Assembly: GCF_004795855.1 (NCBI RefSeq)
Contig: NZ_CP039252.1
Location: forward strand, 2,294,001 to 2,358,000
Reading direction: 5' to 3'
Length of the DNA: 64,000 bases
Source of the DNA: Hydrogenophaga sp. PAMC20947
GTDB lineage: Bacteria > Pseudomonadota > Gammaproteobacteria > Burkholderiales > Burkholderiaceae_C
The notes beneath the pieces are model-generated. The model did not search any database, was not told the DNA's origin, and saw nothing but the letters and a program-made list of their open reading frames with translations. Positions 8,407 through 16,444 of this stretch are shown here, one piece after another (the first letter of the stretch is position 1; every line of letters starts with the position of its first letter). The position numbers and the translations under genes were made by a program.

Positions 8407-8847
8407 TTACTGCTCCAGCCTGTAACCCACAGCCAGCTCCGGCGTGTATTCCGCAAAAGGCCCCTCGATGACGAGACACTCAACCATCTGGTGTTCTTCT
8501 TTCATGTAAACGTGGGCGCGCAACATGGCGCCGGCTTGATCGACAGGCTCCAACTCCAGCTCAACCCGCACATAGCCCGTGGGCAGGCCCACCTCTTCGA
8601 ACACGTCCATGGCCTGCAAAGTGGCTGCATCTACCTCAAACACCTGGCCCGACACCTGAATGCCCTGCCCTGGGTTGTTCATGAGCCAGGGCGCTCTGTC
8701 TTCGTCGGACAGCTGGACGACGTAAAACGGAAATGGTTGCCGCGTTCGGTAGGTGCCCGCCACGCGGCGGCCAGGGTTGTACGGGAAATTGGGAAAGCCT
8801 TCTTTCAGGGTTCCGTAGACGAAAACGAGAGATTGCATGTCAGACAT
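8407..8847 (-). CDS. Gamma-glutamylcyclotransferase/AIG2-like protein
   Basis: The 146-residue protein has the GGCT-fold signature FVYGTLKEGFPN near the N-terminus (YGTLK) and a later MDVFEEVG segment, where the catalytic glutamate of the family is expected. This layout matches the small gamma-glutamylamine cyclotransferase/AIG2 group, which releases 5-oxoproline from gamma-glutamyl compounds. The start at 8847 overlaps the upstream GNAT gene by eight bases; an internal ATG at 8838 would abut it instead. The substrate is not determined. Confidence 0.8.
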   Translation of the reverse strand: MSDMQSLVFVYGTLKEGFPNFPYNPGRRVAGTYRTRQPFPFYVVQLSDEDRAPWLMNNPGQGIQVSGQVFEVDAATLQAMDVFEEVGLPTGYVRVELELEPVDQAGAMLRAHVYMKEEHQMVECLVIEGPFAEYTPELAVGYRLEQ

Positions 8848-9271
8848 CTTCGACGTAACCGCGTTCGACCGCTTGCCCAGCGCTCTCGAAAATCGCCATC
8901 GCGGTCAACATGCGCCTGAACCCGAATTTTCGATAGAACGGCTCTTTGCCCGGCACAGCATAAAGAATGATCTTCTTGTGCCCCTCAGCAGAAGCCACCA
9001 ACCGGTTGACAATCTCTTTGCCAAGGCCTGTGCCCTGAAACTGAGGCACTACCGCCACGTCGCAGAGGTAAGCGCAATCGACACCGTCGGCAAGAGCCCT
9101 TCCCGCACCAGCGATTCGATCGCCCTCCAGAGCGAAACAGCAAAAACGGCTATTGGTGAAAACCGTCTTTAGATCGATGGCGTTCTTGTTCCCGAGCGGC
9201 GCAGCTCTGTAGAGCGCCTCGAGCTCGCTCCAGTCAATGTCATCGAGCGTGTTTGACCAGGTTATTTCCAA
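8840..9271 (-). CDS. GNAT-family N-acetyltransferase
   Basis: The 143-residue protein has the GNAT core: a beta strand CAYLCDVAVVP followed by the acetyl-CoA pyrophosphate loop QFQGTGLGKEIV (motif A, Q-x-x-G-x-G) and a C-terminal FYRKFGFRR segment typical of motif B. It transfers an acetyl group from acetyl-CoA to an unknown amine. It is cotranscribed with the GGCT-like gene (eight-base overlap). No regulatory site is evident in the 168 bases separating it from msrA. Confidence 0.85.
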   Translation of the reverse strand: MEITWSNTLDDIDWSELEALYRAAPLGNKNAIDLKTVFTNSRFCCFALEGDRIAGAGRALADGVDCAYLCDVAVVPQFQGTGLGKEIVNRLVASAEGHKKIILYAVPGKEPFYRKFGFRRMLTAMAIFESAGQAVERGYVEDV

Positions 9272-9439
9272 GCATGCCTCCTCAGACTATCAAAACCAAA
9301 CCTGAGCCAGGTCTCCGGTTCAATGCGCATTCCGTTCATCACGCCCACGTTAACCGCACAGGCATGAACAATGCACTTTTCGTTGGTTCAAGCAAGTTCA
9401 ACCGTCCTTTTCAAGAGGCCTGAGAAATCACCAAGCCAC

Positions 9440-9988
9440 TTACTTCGCCAACCGCGCAAACGTCTTGCGAAACTTCGCCACCTTGGGCGCGGCCACGGCC
9501 ATGCAATAACCCTGGTTCGGGTTGCGCTCAAAGAAGTCCTGGTGGTACTCCTCGGCCGGAAAATAGTGGGCCAGCGGCAGCAACTCGGTCACGATGGGAC
9601 TGCCAAAGGCGTCGTCTTTGGTGAGCTCGTCGATCAATGCCTGGGCGGTTTGCTGCTGCTCAGGGCTGGTGAAGTAGATGCCGCTGCGGTATTGCGTGCC
9701 GGTGTCGTTGCCCTGGCGGTTGAGCGTGGTGGCGTCGTGCACCACGAAGAAGATTTCCAGGATCTCGCGGGTGCTGATCTGGGCTGGGTCGTATTCGAGT
9801 TTCACCACCTCGTTGCAACCCGTGCGCCCGGTGCACACCATTTCGTAGCTGGGCGCGGTTTCCTGGCCGTTGCTGTAACCCGATTCGACATCGGTCACGC
9901 CTTTGACGTTTTTGTAAACGCTCTCGGTGCACCAGAAGCAGCCGCCGCCCAGAACGAGGGTTTGCGTGTTGTTGGTTGGATTGCTCAT
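9440..9988 (-). CDS. msrA: Peptide-methionine (S)-S-oxide reductase MsrA
   Basis: The 182-residue protein carries the MsrA active site GGCFWCTE with catalytic Cys17, and the family segments YSNGQETAPSYEMVCTGRTGCNEVV and HQDFFERNPNQGYC in pieces along the chain. It repairs methionine-S-sulfoxide in oxidised proteins and free methionine using thioredoxin. The ATG at 9988 overlaps the stop of the upstream LysR gene (ATGA), and a good GGAG site lies inside the end of that gene, so translation is coupled. A cytosolic location is likely because no signal peptide is present. Confidence 0.95.
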   Translation of the reverse strand: MSNPTNNTQTLVLGGGCFWCTESVYKNVKGVTDVESGYSNGQETAPSYEMVCTGRTGCNEVVKLEYDPAQISTREILEIFFVVHDATTLNRQGNDTGTQYRSGIYFTSPEQQQTAQALIDELTKDDAFGSPIVTELLPLAHYFPAEEYHQDFFERNPNQGYCMAVAAPKVAKFRKTFARLAK

Positions 9989-10908
9989 GGTTTTTCTCCT
10001 TTGGAAGTCAGGGCGCTATGGTGCACCGGTTTGGCCGCCCCTCGCACTGTGGCCAGAAATGCCCCCAGGGCAGACTGGTCGCGCTCGGTGCGCCACAGGC
10101 AATGCGTGTCGTAGGGCGAGAGCGGGCGCGCCAGGGGCACGAACGCCACGCCCGGCAAGCCCGCTTGCTGCAAAGCAGCCGGCACCAGGCCCACACCCAG
10201 CCCCTGCGCGATCACCGACACCACGCTGAGCCAATGGCGCAGCTCGTAACCCAGCACCGGCTCAAAACCCGCGTCGCCGCACGCCGAAAGAATGCGGTCG
10301 TGGTAATCGGGCGAAACAGCGCGCATCACGATGGCAAAGGGATCGCCGCGCAGACTCTCCAGCGTCAGAGACTTGCTTTTCGCCTGGGCATGGTTCACCG
10401 GCAAACAGGCCACAAACGGCTGGCTCGACACCAGAATCTGAGAAAAGCCAGCCGGTACCCGCGTGGTGTGCACAAAGCCCAGATCCAGCCGGTCGCGCAC
10501 CAGATCGGCAAGCTGTTCGGCTGAGCTGAGTTCGCGCAACATCAGCCGCAAGCGGGGGTGGCCGGCTGCAAAGTTCCTCAGCATCTGCGGCAAGCCGCGG
10601 TACAGTACCGTGCCCGCAAAGCCGATTTGCAGCTGCCCGGCCAGACCCTGGCCCACATCGCGGGCCTCGCGCGCTGCCTGAGCCGCCTGCTCCAGCAGCG
10701 CCACCGCCTTGGGCAAGAAAGCCTCTCCCGCGGCAGTGAGGCTCACGCCTCGGCTGTTGCGTTCAAACAGCCGCGCGCCCACGGAAGCCTCCAGCTGCTG
10801 GATGTTGAGCGAAAGCGGCGGCTGCGTCATGGACATGCGCTGGGCAGCGCGGCCGAAGTGCAGCTCTTCGGCCAAGACCGTAAAACAACGCAGATGTCGG
10901 AATTCCAT
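9985..10908 (-). CDS. LysR-type transcriptional regulator divergent from gcdH
   Basis: The 307-residue protein starts MEFRHLRCFTVLAEELHFGR, the standard LysR helix-turn-helix N-terminus, followed by an effector-binding domain from about residue 90. The ATG at 10908 is chosen because it starts exactly at the family N-terminus; the longer frame adds unrelated residues. It is divergent from glutaryl-CoA dehydrogenase with a perfect inverted repeat in the intergenic space. It is a good candidate for the activator of gcdH, as LysR regulators (GcdR) are known for this pathway in pseudomonads. It overlaps msrA downstream, an odd pairing. Confidence 0.9.
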   Translation of the reverse strand: MEFRHLRCFTVLAEELHFGRAAQRMSMTQPPLSLNIQQLEASVGARLFERNSRGVSLTAAGEAFLPKAVALLEQAAQAAREARDVGQGLAGQLQIGFAGTVLYRGLPQMLRNFAAGHPRLRLMLRELSSAEQLADLVRDRLDLGFVHTTRVPAGFSQILVSSQPFVACLPVNHAQAKSKSLTLESLRGDPFAIVMRAVSPDYHDRILSACGDAGFEPVLGYELRHWLSVVSVIAQGLGVGLVPAALQQAGLPGVAFVPLARPLSPYDTHCLWRTERDQSALGAFLATVRGAAKPVHHSALTSKGEKP

Positions 10909-10994
10909 GGGGCTATCTAAAAAGCGGTAGAAGCAAAGGCGTTGGGCACGCCTCTGGTCGGTTGGGTACAGCGCCCTGCATCGATACAAATTTT

Positions 10995-11019
10995 ATATTG
11001 ATGAATCGGCAATCAATAT
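10995..11019. promoter_or_regulatory. Inverted repeat between lysR and gcdH, candidate LysR operator
   Basis: Perfect 8-base arms ATATTGAT and ATCAATAT are separated by nine bases, giving the long interrupted palindrome with a T-N11-A core expected of LysR-type binding sites. It lies 73 bases upstream of the gcdH ATG at 11092 and 87 bases upstream of the LysR ATG, a usual recognition-site position for a divergent LysR pair. The flanks are A+T rich. Confidence 0.65.
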
Positions 11020-11091
11020 TAGACAGCTATTCATCAAGCGCGGACAATCAACCTCAACCTTTCTTGATCACAACGCTCCGGAGACCTCACC

Positions 11092-12282
11092 ATGGCCAGT
11101 TCATCCAAAGCCAGCTTCAGCTGGGAAGACCCTTTTCATCTCGCCTCCCAGCTCACCGACGACGAGCGCCAGGTGCAAGACGCGGCCCGCGCCTACTGCC
11201 AGGAAAAACTGCTGCCCCGGGTGACCGAGGCTTTCCGCCACGAGAAGACCGATGTGGCCATCTTTCGTGAGATGGGCGCGCTCGGCTTGCTCGGTCCCAC
11301 CATTCCCGAGCAATACGGCGGCAGCGGCCTGAACTACGTTTGCTACGGGCTGGTGGCCCGCGAAGTGGAGCGCGTGGATTCGGGTTACCGCTCCATGATG
11401 AGCGTGCAAAGCTCGCTGGTCATGGTGCCGATCAACGAATTCGGCACCGAAGCGCAAAAGCAGAAGTACCTGCCCAAGCTCGCCACCGGCGAGTGGATCG
11501 GCTGCTTCGGTCTGACCGAGCCCAACCACGGCTCCGACCCCGGCTCCATGGTCACCCGCGCCAAGAAGGTCGATGGCGGCTACTCCTTGAGCGGCTCCAA
11601 GATGTGGATCACCAACAGCCCGATTGCGGATGTGTTCGTGGTCTGGGCCAAAGACGAAGGCGGCCAGATCCGCGGCTTCATTCTGGACAAAGGCGCCAAG
11701 GGCCTGAGCGCCCCGGCCATCCACAGCAAAGTGGGCCTGCGCGCGTCGATCACCGGCGAAATCGTGATGGACGAAGTGTTCTGCCCTGAAGAAAACGCCT
11801 TCCCCGACGTGCGCGGCCTCAAAGGCCCCTTCACCTGCCTCAACAGCGCGCGCTACGGCATCGCCTGGGGTGCGCTCGGCGCCGCCGAAGATTGCTACTT
11901 CCGCGCTCGTCAATACGTGATGGACCGCCAGCAGTTCGGCCGCCCCCTGGCCGCCAACCAGCTGATCCAGAAGAAGCTGGCCGACATGCTGACCGAAATC
12001 AGCCTCGGCCTGCAAGGCTGCCTGCGCCTGGGTCGCATGAAAGACGAAGGCACCGCCGCCGTCGAGATCACCAGCATCTTGAAGCGCAACAGCTGCGGCA
12101 AATCGCTGGACATCGCCCGCATGGCGCGCGACATGATGGGCGGCAACGGGATCAGCGACGAGTTCGGCGTGGCCCGCCATTTGGTGAACCTGGAAGTGGT
12201 CAACACCTACGAAGGCACGCACGATGTGCACGCGCTCATTCTCGGGCGCGCGATCACCGGGATTGCGGCGTTTTCGAACTGA
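11092..12282 (+). CDS. gcdH: Glutaryl-CoA dehydrogenase
   Basis: The 396-residue acyl-CoA dehydrogenase has the features of Gcd[14 protein letters not shown] in the middle domain, [18 protein letters not shown], and the C-terminal [20 protein letters not shown] holding the catalytic base Glu374. It oxidises and decarboxylates glutaryl-CoA to crotonyl-CoA in lysine, tryptophan and glutarate breakdown, passing electrons to ETF. The length and C-terminus match the family. The ATG at 11092 has GGAG nine bases upstream. It is transcribed alone, divergent from a LysR gene and closed by a hairpin terminator. Confidence 0.95.
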   Translation: MASSSKASFSWEDPFHLASQLTDDERQVQDAARAYCQEKLLPRVTEAFRHEKTDVAIFREMGALGLLGPTIPEQYGGSGLNYVCYGLVAREVERVDSGYRSMMSVQSSLVMVPINEFGTEAQKQKYLPKLATGEWIGCFGLTEPNHGSDPGSMVTRAKKVDGGYSLSGSKMWITNSPIADVFVVWAKDEGGQIRGFILDKGAKGLSAPAIHSKVGLRASITGEIVMDEVFCPEENAFPDVRGLKGPFTCLNSARYGIAWGALGAAEDCYFRARQYVMDRQQFGRPLAANQLIQKKLADMLTEISLGLQGCLRLGRMKDEGTAAVEITSILKRNSCGKSLDIARMARDMMGGNGISDEFGVARHLVNLEVVNTYEGTHDVHALILGRAITGIAAFSN

Positions 12283-12300
12283 TCGCGTTTGCGATCACCA

Positions 12301-12336
12301 GCAAGAAGGGCTGCCATGGGCAGCCCTTCTTGCTTT
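12301..12336 (+). terminator. Intrinsic terminator after gcdH
   Basis: A perfect 15-base-pair stem (12301-12315 with 12319-12333) closes on a three-base ATG loop, 18 bases after the gcdH stop. The arms are GCAAGAAGGGCTGCC and its complement, followed by TTTG. The very tight loop and long stem make this a strong terminator for rightward transcription. Confidence 0.8.
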
Positions 12337-12419
12337 GATGTTGCGGCGATGGGAGCAAAGGCCCAGGCGGCTCTTGCAACCGACCGACCGGCTGAATACT
12401 CGCGCAGGCGCCCAAGCTC

Positions 12420-12809
12420 TTAAGGTCGGTACAGCGCACACAGCTTGTTGCCGTCAGGATCGCGCACATAAGACAGGTACAGCGCACCCATGGCGCCATC
12501 GCGCAGACCAGGAGCGTCCTCAATCGAGGTGCCACCATGCGCCACAGCCACATCGTGAAACGACTTCACCTGCTCGGGCGAAGTGCACTTGAAACCAATG
12601 GTGCCGCCGTTGGCAGAGGTTGCCGACTCACCATTGATGGGCTCGCTGATGCAAAACGTTCCGCCATCGTGGCGGTAAAAGAGCCGGGTGTGGCCGCTGT
12701 TGGCCACGTTGCGCAGCGGCTCGCCCACACCGAGCACCCCCAGTGCCGCGTCATAGAACCGCTTCGAGCGCTCGATATCGTTGGCACCGATCATGATGTG
12801 ATTGAACAT
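12420..12809 (-). CDS. VOC-superfamily (glyoxalase/dioxygenase-fold) protein
   Basis: The 129-residue protein starts MFNHIMIGANDIERSKRFYD, the usual opening strand and helix of small VOC proteins, and ends with YVRDPDGNKLCALYRP, the conserved C-terminal strand. The usual metal-binding Glu near the end is replaced by Cys in NKLCAL, a variant seen in one common VOC subgroup, so a classic glyoxalase I activity should not be assumed. No substrate can be assigned. The start overlaps a damaged small reading frame upstream by 19 bases. Confidence 0.8.
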   Translation of the reverse strand: MFNHIMIGANDIERSKRFYDAALGVLGVGEPLRNVANSGHTRLFYRHDGGTFCISEPINGESATSANGGTIGFKCTSPEQVKSFHDVAVAHGGTSIEDAPGLRDGAMGALYLSYVRDPDGNKLCALYRP

Positions 12810-13073
12810 GTTTTGTCTCCTGAGTTATTGGGTTCGTTCTCGCCCCACCGTTTAACGCCTTGCCAGTCGCCAGACTGGAGGGACGAGAGATCGCCGAAGA
12901 TAACGTATTCCTCAAAGCCTGCGGCATCCGGTGGATATTGCGGAGCGTTCTGGGCGTCAAAGCTCTCCAAGCTCGCGTCGGCAACAGCGCGAAAAATTTG
13001 GCGAGGCGGCCACTTTTTCGCCCTCGAATGGGGGCCGAATATCTACCGGTGCATTTAGCCCGTCGAAACGCAT
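12791..13073 (-). pseudogene. Small frameshifted gene upstream of the VOC gene
   Basis: Two protein-like reading frames join if one base is removed from the A5 run at 13014-13018 (minus strand). The first frame is MRFDGLNAPVDIRPPFEGEK from the ATG at 13073. The second continues WPPRQIFRAVADASLESFD, then FEEYVIFGDLSSLQSGDWQG, and stops at 12791. The restored product is about 92 residues with no signal peptide or membrane segment. I recognise no family. A sequencing slip or true decay are both possible. No Shine-Dalgarno site precedes the ATG, which lowers confidence. Confidence 0.4.
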
Positions 13074-13129
13074 AGGGAGGCAAATGGTCAGGACAAGTCA
13101 GCAACTGCCCCGATGCCTGACCCCACGCT

Positions 13130-14500
13130 TCATTTGGCCCACAAGCGACTGGCACTGAAAGCGGCAGCAAGGGCAGCGGTCGCTGCGCCAAGGCTCAGCG
13201 CCCAGCCCGCACCGCTGGTGCCGCCCAAGCTCAGACACAAGGCCACCATCGCTGCGCCGCCGGTTTGACCGGTGAGCCTCGACAAAGCCACCATGCCGCT
13301 GGCGCCGCCGGCGCGCTCGCCGGGCGCGCTGGACATGATGGCTCTCAAGTTGGGTGATTGAAACAGGCCAAACCCCAGGCCGCACACAGCCATGCGCAGC
13401 ACAATGCCCGTCACCGACGCATCGGCCGGCATGAGCGCAAGGGAGACCATGCCCAGGCTCAAAATGGCCATGCCCACACCGCCCATGGTGGCTGGCGCGT
13501 AGCGGTCAGACCAGCGCCCTGCAAACGGGGCAATGCCCGCCACCACCACAGCCCAAGACGACATCAAAAACCCTGTTTGAATGGGGTCGCGGTGCAACAC
13601 AGTTTCAAAGTAAAACGGCAGCGACACAAAAGCCAGCCCCTGGGTGGCAAACGAGCAAATCGATGTCAACACCGACAAGCTGAACAGGGGGCGCGCCAAC
13701 AGATCCACAGGCAACATGGGCGCAGGGTGGCCAGATTGCCGCCGCAGCAGCGCCACTCCACACACCAAGCACACCGAAACGGCAGACAACACAAGGGCCA
13801 AAGACGCTCTTTGGCCGGCCAGGGAAATGGCCAATGTGAAGCCCGCAAAGGTAAGTCCGGCCAGCACCGCCATGGCGGGATCAAAGCGGTGGCTGGCGCT
13901 GTGCGCAGGGCTGTGCGGAATGGCTCTGCGGCCCAGCACCCAGCCCAGAATGCCCAGCGGCACATTGATGCCAAAAAGCCAGGGCCAAGAGACCACGGAC
14001 AAAACCAACGACGCCACCGTGGGCCCCAAACTGAACCCGAGCCCCACCACAAAAGCATTCAAACCCACGCCACGACCCAGCTGGCCGGGCGCAAAAATCA
14101 ACCGGACCAGCGCCAGATTCACGGCCATGATGCCGCCAGCGCCAACGCCTTGAACCACACGCGCCAGCGATAGTGCAGGCAATGAAGTTGACAGCGCGCA
14201 ACCCAGTGAGCCCACCGTGAACACAACCAGACCCATCAAGAAAACCCGGCGCGGCCCCCAAAAGTCACCCAAGGCGGCAAAGGGCAACAAAACCGCCACC
14301 ACCGCCAATTGGTAGGCATTGACCACCCAAACCGAGGCGGCAGCGCCAGCGCGCAAGTCGGCGCTGATGGCAGGCAAGGCGGTGTTGGCGATGGCGGTGT
14401 CCAGCGCACTCAGGAACACCGCCAAAAAGATGGCCAGCAACGCGGGCACCGCATTGGGGACCGCGTAGGGATGGTGGGGGTTGGGAGCGAGGTTCTTCAA
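13130..14500 (-). CDS. MFS drug-exporter-like transporter (DHA2/EmrB type)
   Basis: The protein has about 12-14 hydrophobic segments. The first helix ends with ALDTAIANTALPAISADL, a motif of DHA2-type multidrug exporters, and GDFWGPRRVFLMG is the cytoplasmic loop A motif of the major facilitator superfamily. The frame is open to 14650, but residues before LKNLAPNPHHPYAVPNAVP do not look like part of the family. The TTG at 14500 is my preferred start; ATG 14590 and GTG 14449 are alternatives and none has a convincing ribosome site. It probably expels small toxic compounds by proton antiport; the substrate is unknown. Confidence 0.82.
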   Translation of the reverse strand: MKNLAPNPHHPYAVPNAVPALLAIFLAVFLSALDTAIANTALPAISADLRAGAAASVWVVNAYQLAVVAVLLPFAALGDFWGPRRVFLMGLVVFTVGSLGCALSTSLPALSLARVVQGVGAGGIMAVNLALVRLIFAPGQLGRGVGLNAFVVGLGFSLGPTVASLVLSVVSWPWLFGINVPLGILGWVLGRRAIPHSPAHSASHRFDPAMAVLAGLTFAGFTLAISLAGQRASLALVLSAVSVCLVCGVALLRRQSGHPAPMLPVDLLARPLFSLSVLTSICSFATQGLAFVSLPFYFETVLHRDPIQTGFLMSSWAVVVAGIAPFAGRWSDRYAPATMGGVGMAILSLGMVSLALMPADASVTGIVLRMAVCGLGFGLFQSPNLRAIMSSAPGERAGGASGMVALSRLTGQTGGAAMVALCLSLGGTSGAGWALSLGAATAALAAAFSASRLWAK

Positions 14501-14831
14501 GTGGGCGACTGTACAAGATGGGCCACTTCCACAGCGCAGGGCACCTGCGCATCGTGACACCTGTATGGCTCGCCCGGTGGTGCCCGCCATGGCCTGGCAA
14601 AAGGCCGCTCCATGAGTCGTGGAGAGCACGTCAGACATACCGTCATACAACGTCTCCGTTGCAGCGGAGCGTCAGCGACGGGAGCTTTGGGGATCAAGTC
14701 TTGCATTGAGGGCCACAGGAGGCGATGTGCAGGGTGTGGGTTCTTCAACTGTGGGCTTATGGGAGAACGCAAAACAAGCCGACTTCAAACTGCTGGACCG
14801 ACCTCGGCTTCCTGCGCCTGTAGCAGCCCAA
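14501..14831. other. Region without a convincing gene upstream of the MFS gene
   Basis: No frame here looks like coding sequence. The minus-strand frame is continuous with the MFS gene up to an ATG at 14650, but the added residues are Cys/Arg-rich and unrelated to transporters. A small inverted repeat CTCCG-N6-CGGAG lies near 14653-14668. The stretch presumably holds the MFS promoter. Confidence 0.4.
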
Positions 14832-15129
14832 TCATGTCAAAGCCTTGCGAAGCGATGGATTTCGGCAAGAGGCGAAACAGGCGCGGGCGAGGTCGATCAA
14901 CATGGACTCATCGTCTTGCCACCCCTTCAGAACAGCACCACCCATCAGCGCCACGGCCATGGTCACCAGCAAGGCGATCCGTCAGCGTGTATTCCGCTTC
15001 CAGAGCCTGGGTTCCCCTCAGCCCAAGGGCGTTGAGCAAATGAAAGCCCCTGCGCCTTGCCCTGTGAAGGCTGCGGAACCGCGAGGCGATGGGCCATCGG
15101 GCATCGCGAAAAAAAGGTTGAATCAGCAT
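14832..15129 (-). pseudogene. Broken C-terminal gene fragment, possibly a TetR-type regulator
   Basis: Two minus-strand frames together read like one helical protein end. From 15129 one frame gives MLIQPFFRDARWPIASRFR and reaches LRGTQALEAEYTLTDRLA; the next frame then gives LLVTMAVALMGGAVLKGWQD and LIDLARACFASCRNPSL before a TGA at 14832. The switch lies near 14970. The upstream part runs into the yjdM gene end, so no N-terminal DNA-binding domain exists here. The helical C-terminal pattern and proximity to an MFS exporter suggest a TetR regulator remnant, but this is weak. It could be chance. Confidence 0.3.
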
Positions 15130-15143
15130 GGCGCTGCAAAAGC

Positions 15144-15497
15144 TCAAGCCTTCTTCACGAACTCCGACTTCAACTGCATCGCGCCAAAACCAGCAATCTT
15201 GCAATCGATGTTGTGATCGCCTTCGACCAGGCGTATGCCTTTGACCTTGGTGCCCACCTTAGCGACCGAAGACGAGCCTTTGATCTTCAAGTCTTTGACC
15301 AGCACCACGGCATCGCCATCGGCCAGCAGCGCGCCGTGGGCATCTTTCACGATCAGCGCGGAGCTCTCCGGCGTCGCATCCCCTTCGACCGCGGCGGCGG
15401 GCGACCACTCGTGAGCGCATTCGGGACAAACCAGCATGGCGCCGTCTTCGTAGGTCAAGGTCGATTGGCACTGGGGGCAAGGAGGCAAATGGGTCAT
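15144..15497 (-). CDS. yjdM: YjdM/PhnA-family zinc-ribbon protein
   Basis: The 117-residue protein begins with a zinc ribbon, CPQC...CPEC (residues 7-10 and 24-27), followed by a small beta domain with [20 protein letters not shown], the typical YjdM (PhnA) C-terminal half. The family was once linked to alkylphosphonate use, but it is widespread outside phn operons and its role is unclear. Length and both cysteine pairs are intact. It stands alone between a gene remnant and a YdeI-like gene. Confidence 0.92.
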   Translation of the reverse strand: MTHLPPCPQCQSTLTYEDGAMLVCPECAHEWSPAAAVEGDATPESSALIVKDAHGALLADGDAVVLVKDLKIKGSSSVAKVGTKVKGIRLVEGDHNIDCKIAGFGAMQLKSEFVKKA

Positions 15498-15618
15498 TGA
15501 AAGCTCATAAAACGCAGCAGTGTGCGGGTGATGCAGGAAACGGTTTCGGGAAGCTGTGTGCTACCCGCTCTGTACAAATGATAAGACCCTGTGTGATGCC
15601 CTCACTACGGCAGACCGC

Positions 15619-16170
15619 TCATTCTGCGGCCTTGGGCGCACTGAGCGCCTTGCTGTAGAAACCGGAGGGATCGAAGCAGCACACGCGACGCTTGCCGGAA
15701 GCCAGCATGTCACAGGCGCTTCCAACCCGATGCGCGCGGGTCTTGGCTTGTTTGGCGGACGTGATCCAGTGAACCCAGTCCAGGCGCGCGAGGGTCGTGG
15801 TGTCATCCCAGACGGCTCTGGCCTTGGGGGCAGCCAGGAGCGCTTCAAGCAGATCAGCGGGCGTCTCTGGTTCTGGTTCTTGCACGACAGGTGAAATCTC
15901 AAACGTGACCAGATCGCCCGCCTCAACGCTTGCAGCTTCAAGCAGGGCCTGATTGATGTGCAGCCAATGGCTCAATTGGCCATCGGGCTCCAGGGTTGCG
16001 AGGAAACCATGGCCGTTGAGCGTGCCCTCCACCGTCGTCCGCCCCCGCCTCGGAAGGATGGCACTCGCGCTCCTGGGCAAAACGACGAACGCCCATGGCG
16101 TGTCACTGCCGGATCGCTCGGGGCGAAGCAGTTGGGCTTTGAACTGCATCTTCGTGTTGATGGGTTTCAT
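15619..16170 (-). CDS. YdeI/OmpD-associated family protein with DUF1905-type domain
   Basis: The ATG at 16170 (MKPINTKMQFKAQLLRPE) is chosen, as it starts just before the DUF1905-like beta domain (to about residue 95). A run of G and A bases lies about nine bases upstream. The domain shows the family features, such as RTTVEGTLNGHGF. A helical C-terminal half with DLLEALLAAPKARAVWDD and ARLDWVHWITSAKQAKTR matches the YdeI/OmpD-associated group, which is loosely linked to peptide or bacteriocin resistance. The product is 183 residues with no signal peptide. The function is not established. Confidence 0.82.
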   Translation of the reverse strand: MKPINTKMQFKAQLLRPERSGSDTPWAFVVLPRSASAILPRRGRTTVEGTLNGHGFLATLEPDGQLSHWLHINQALLEAASVEAGDLVTFEISPVVQEPEPETPADLLEALLAAPKARAVWDDTTTLARLDWVHWITSAKQAKTRAHRVGSACDMLASGKRRVCCFDPSGFYSKALSAPKAAE

Positions 16171-16444
16171 TGCGGAACGCTCCCCCAATGGCATCTCGGT
16201 AAAGCAGCCGGAAAACTGGGCGAGCGGAACGGGCTTCACAACAGGTAGGCGGATTTTTGCACAGACAAAGGCCTTTTCACTACCCCAGTTGGCACTTGCC
16301 CAGGAGCCCGGATGGTCAAGCTTCTGCAAAACCCACGGTTGACCGAACCGGGTGCCGTTCGCCTGTCGCTGGAATCCAGCGCTCGCGAAGGCGCTGCAGG
16401 GCCAAACGCCCTTTGCTATTTTTTTCTGATAGCGTCACCCCATC

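Noticed and set aside
11101..12231. Long open frame on the minus strand opposite gcdH (376 codons)
   Set aside because: It is the His/Ala/Gly-rich mirror of a well-conserved gene in high-G+C DNA and has no family resemblance.
14612..15043. Plus-strand frames upstream of yjdM
   Set aside because: Arg/Ser/Cys-rich with no protein-like pattern; the minus-strand remnant explains the region better.
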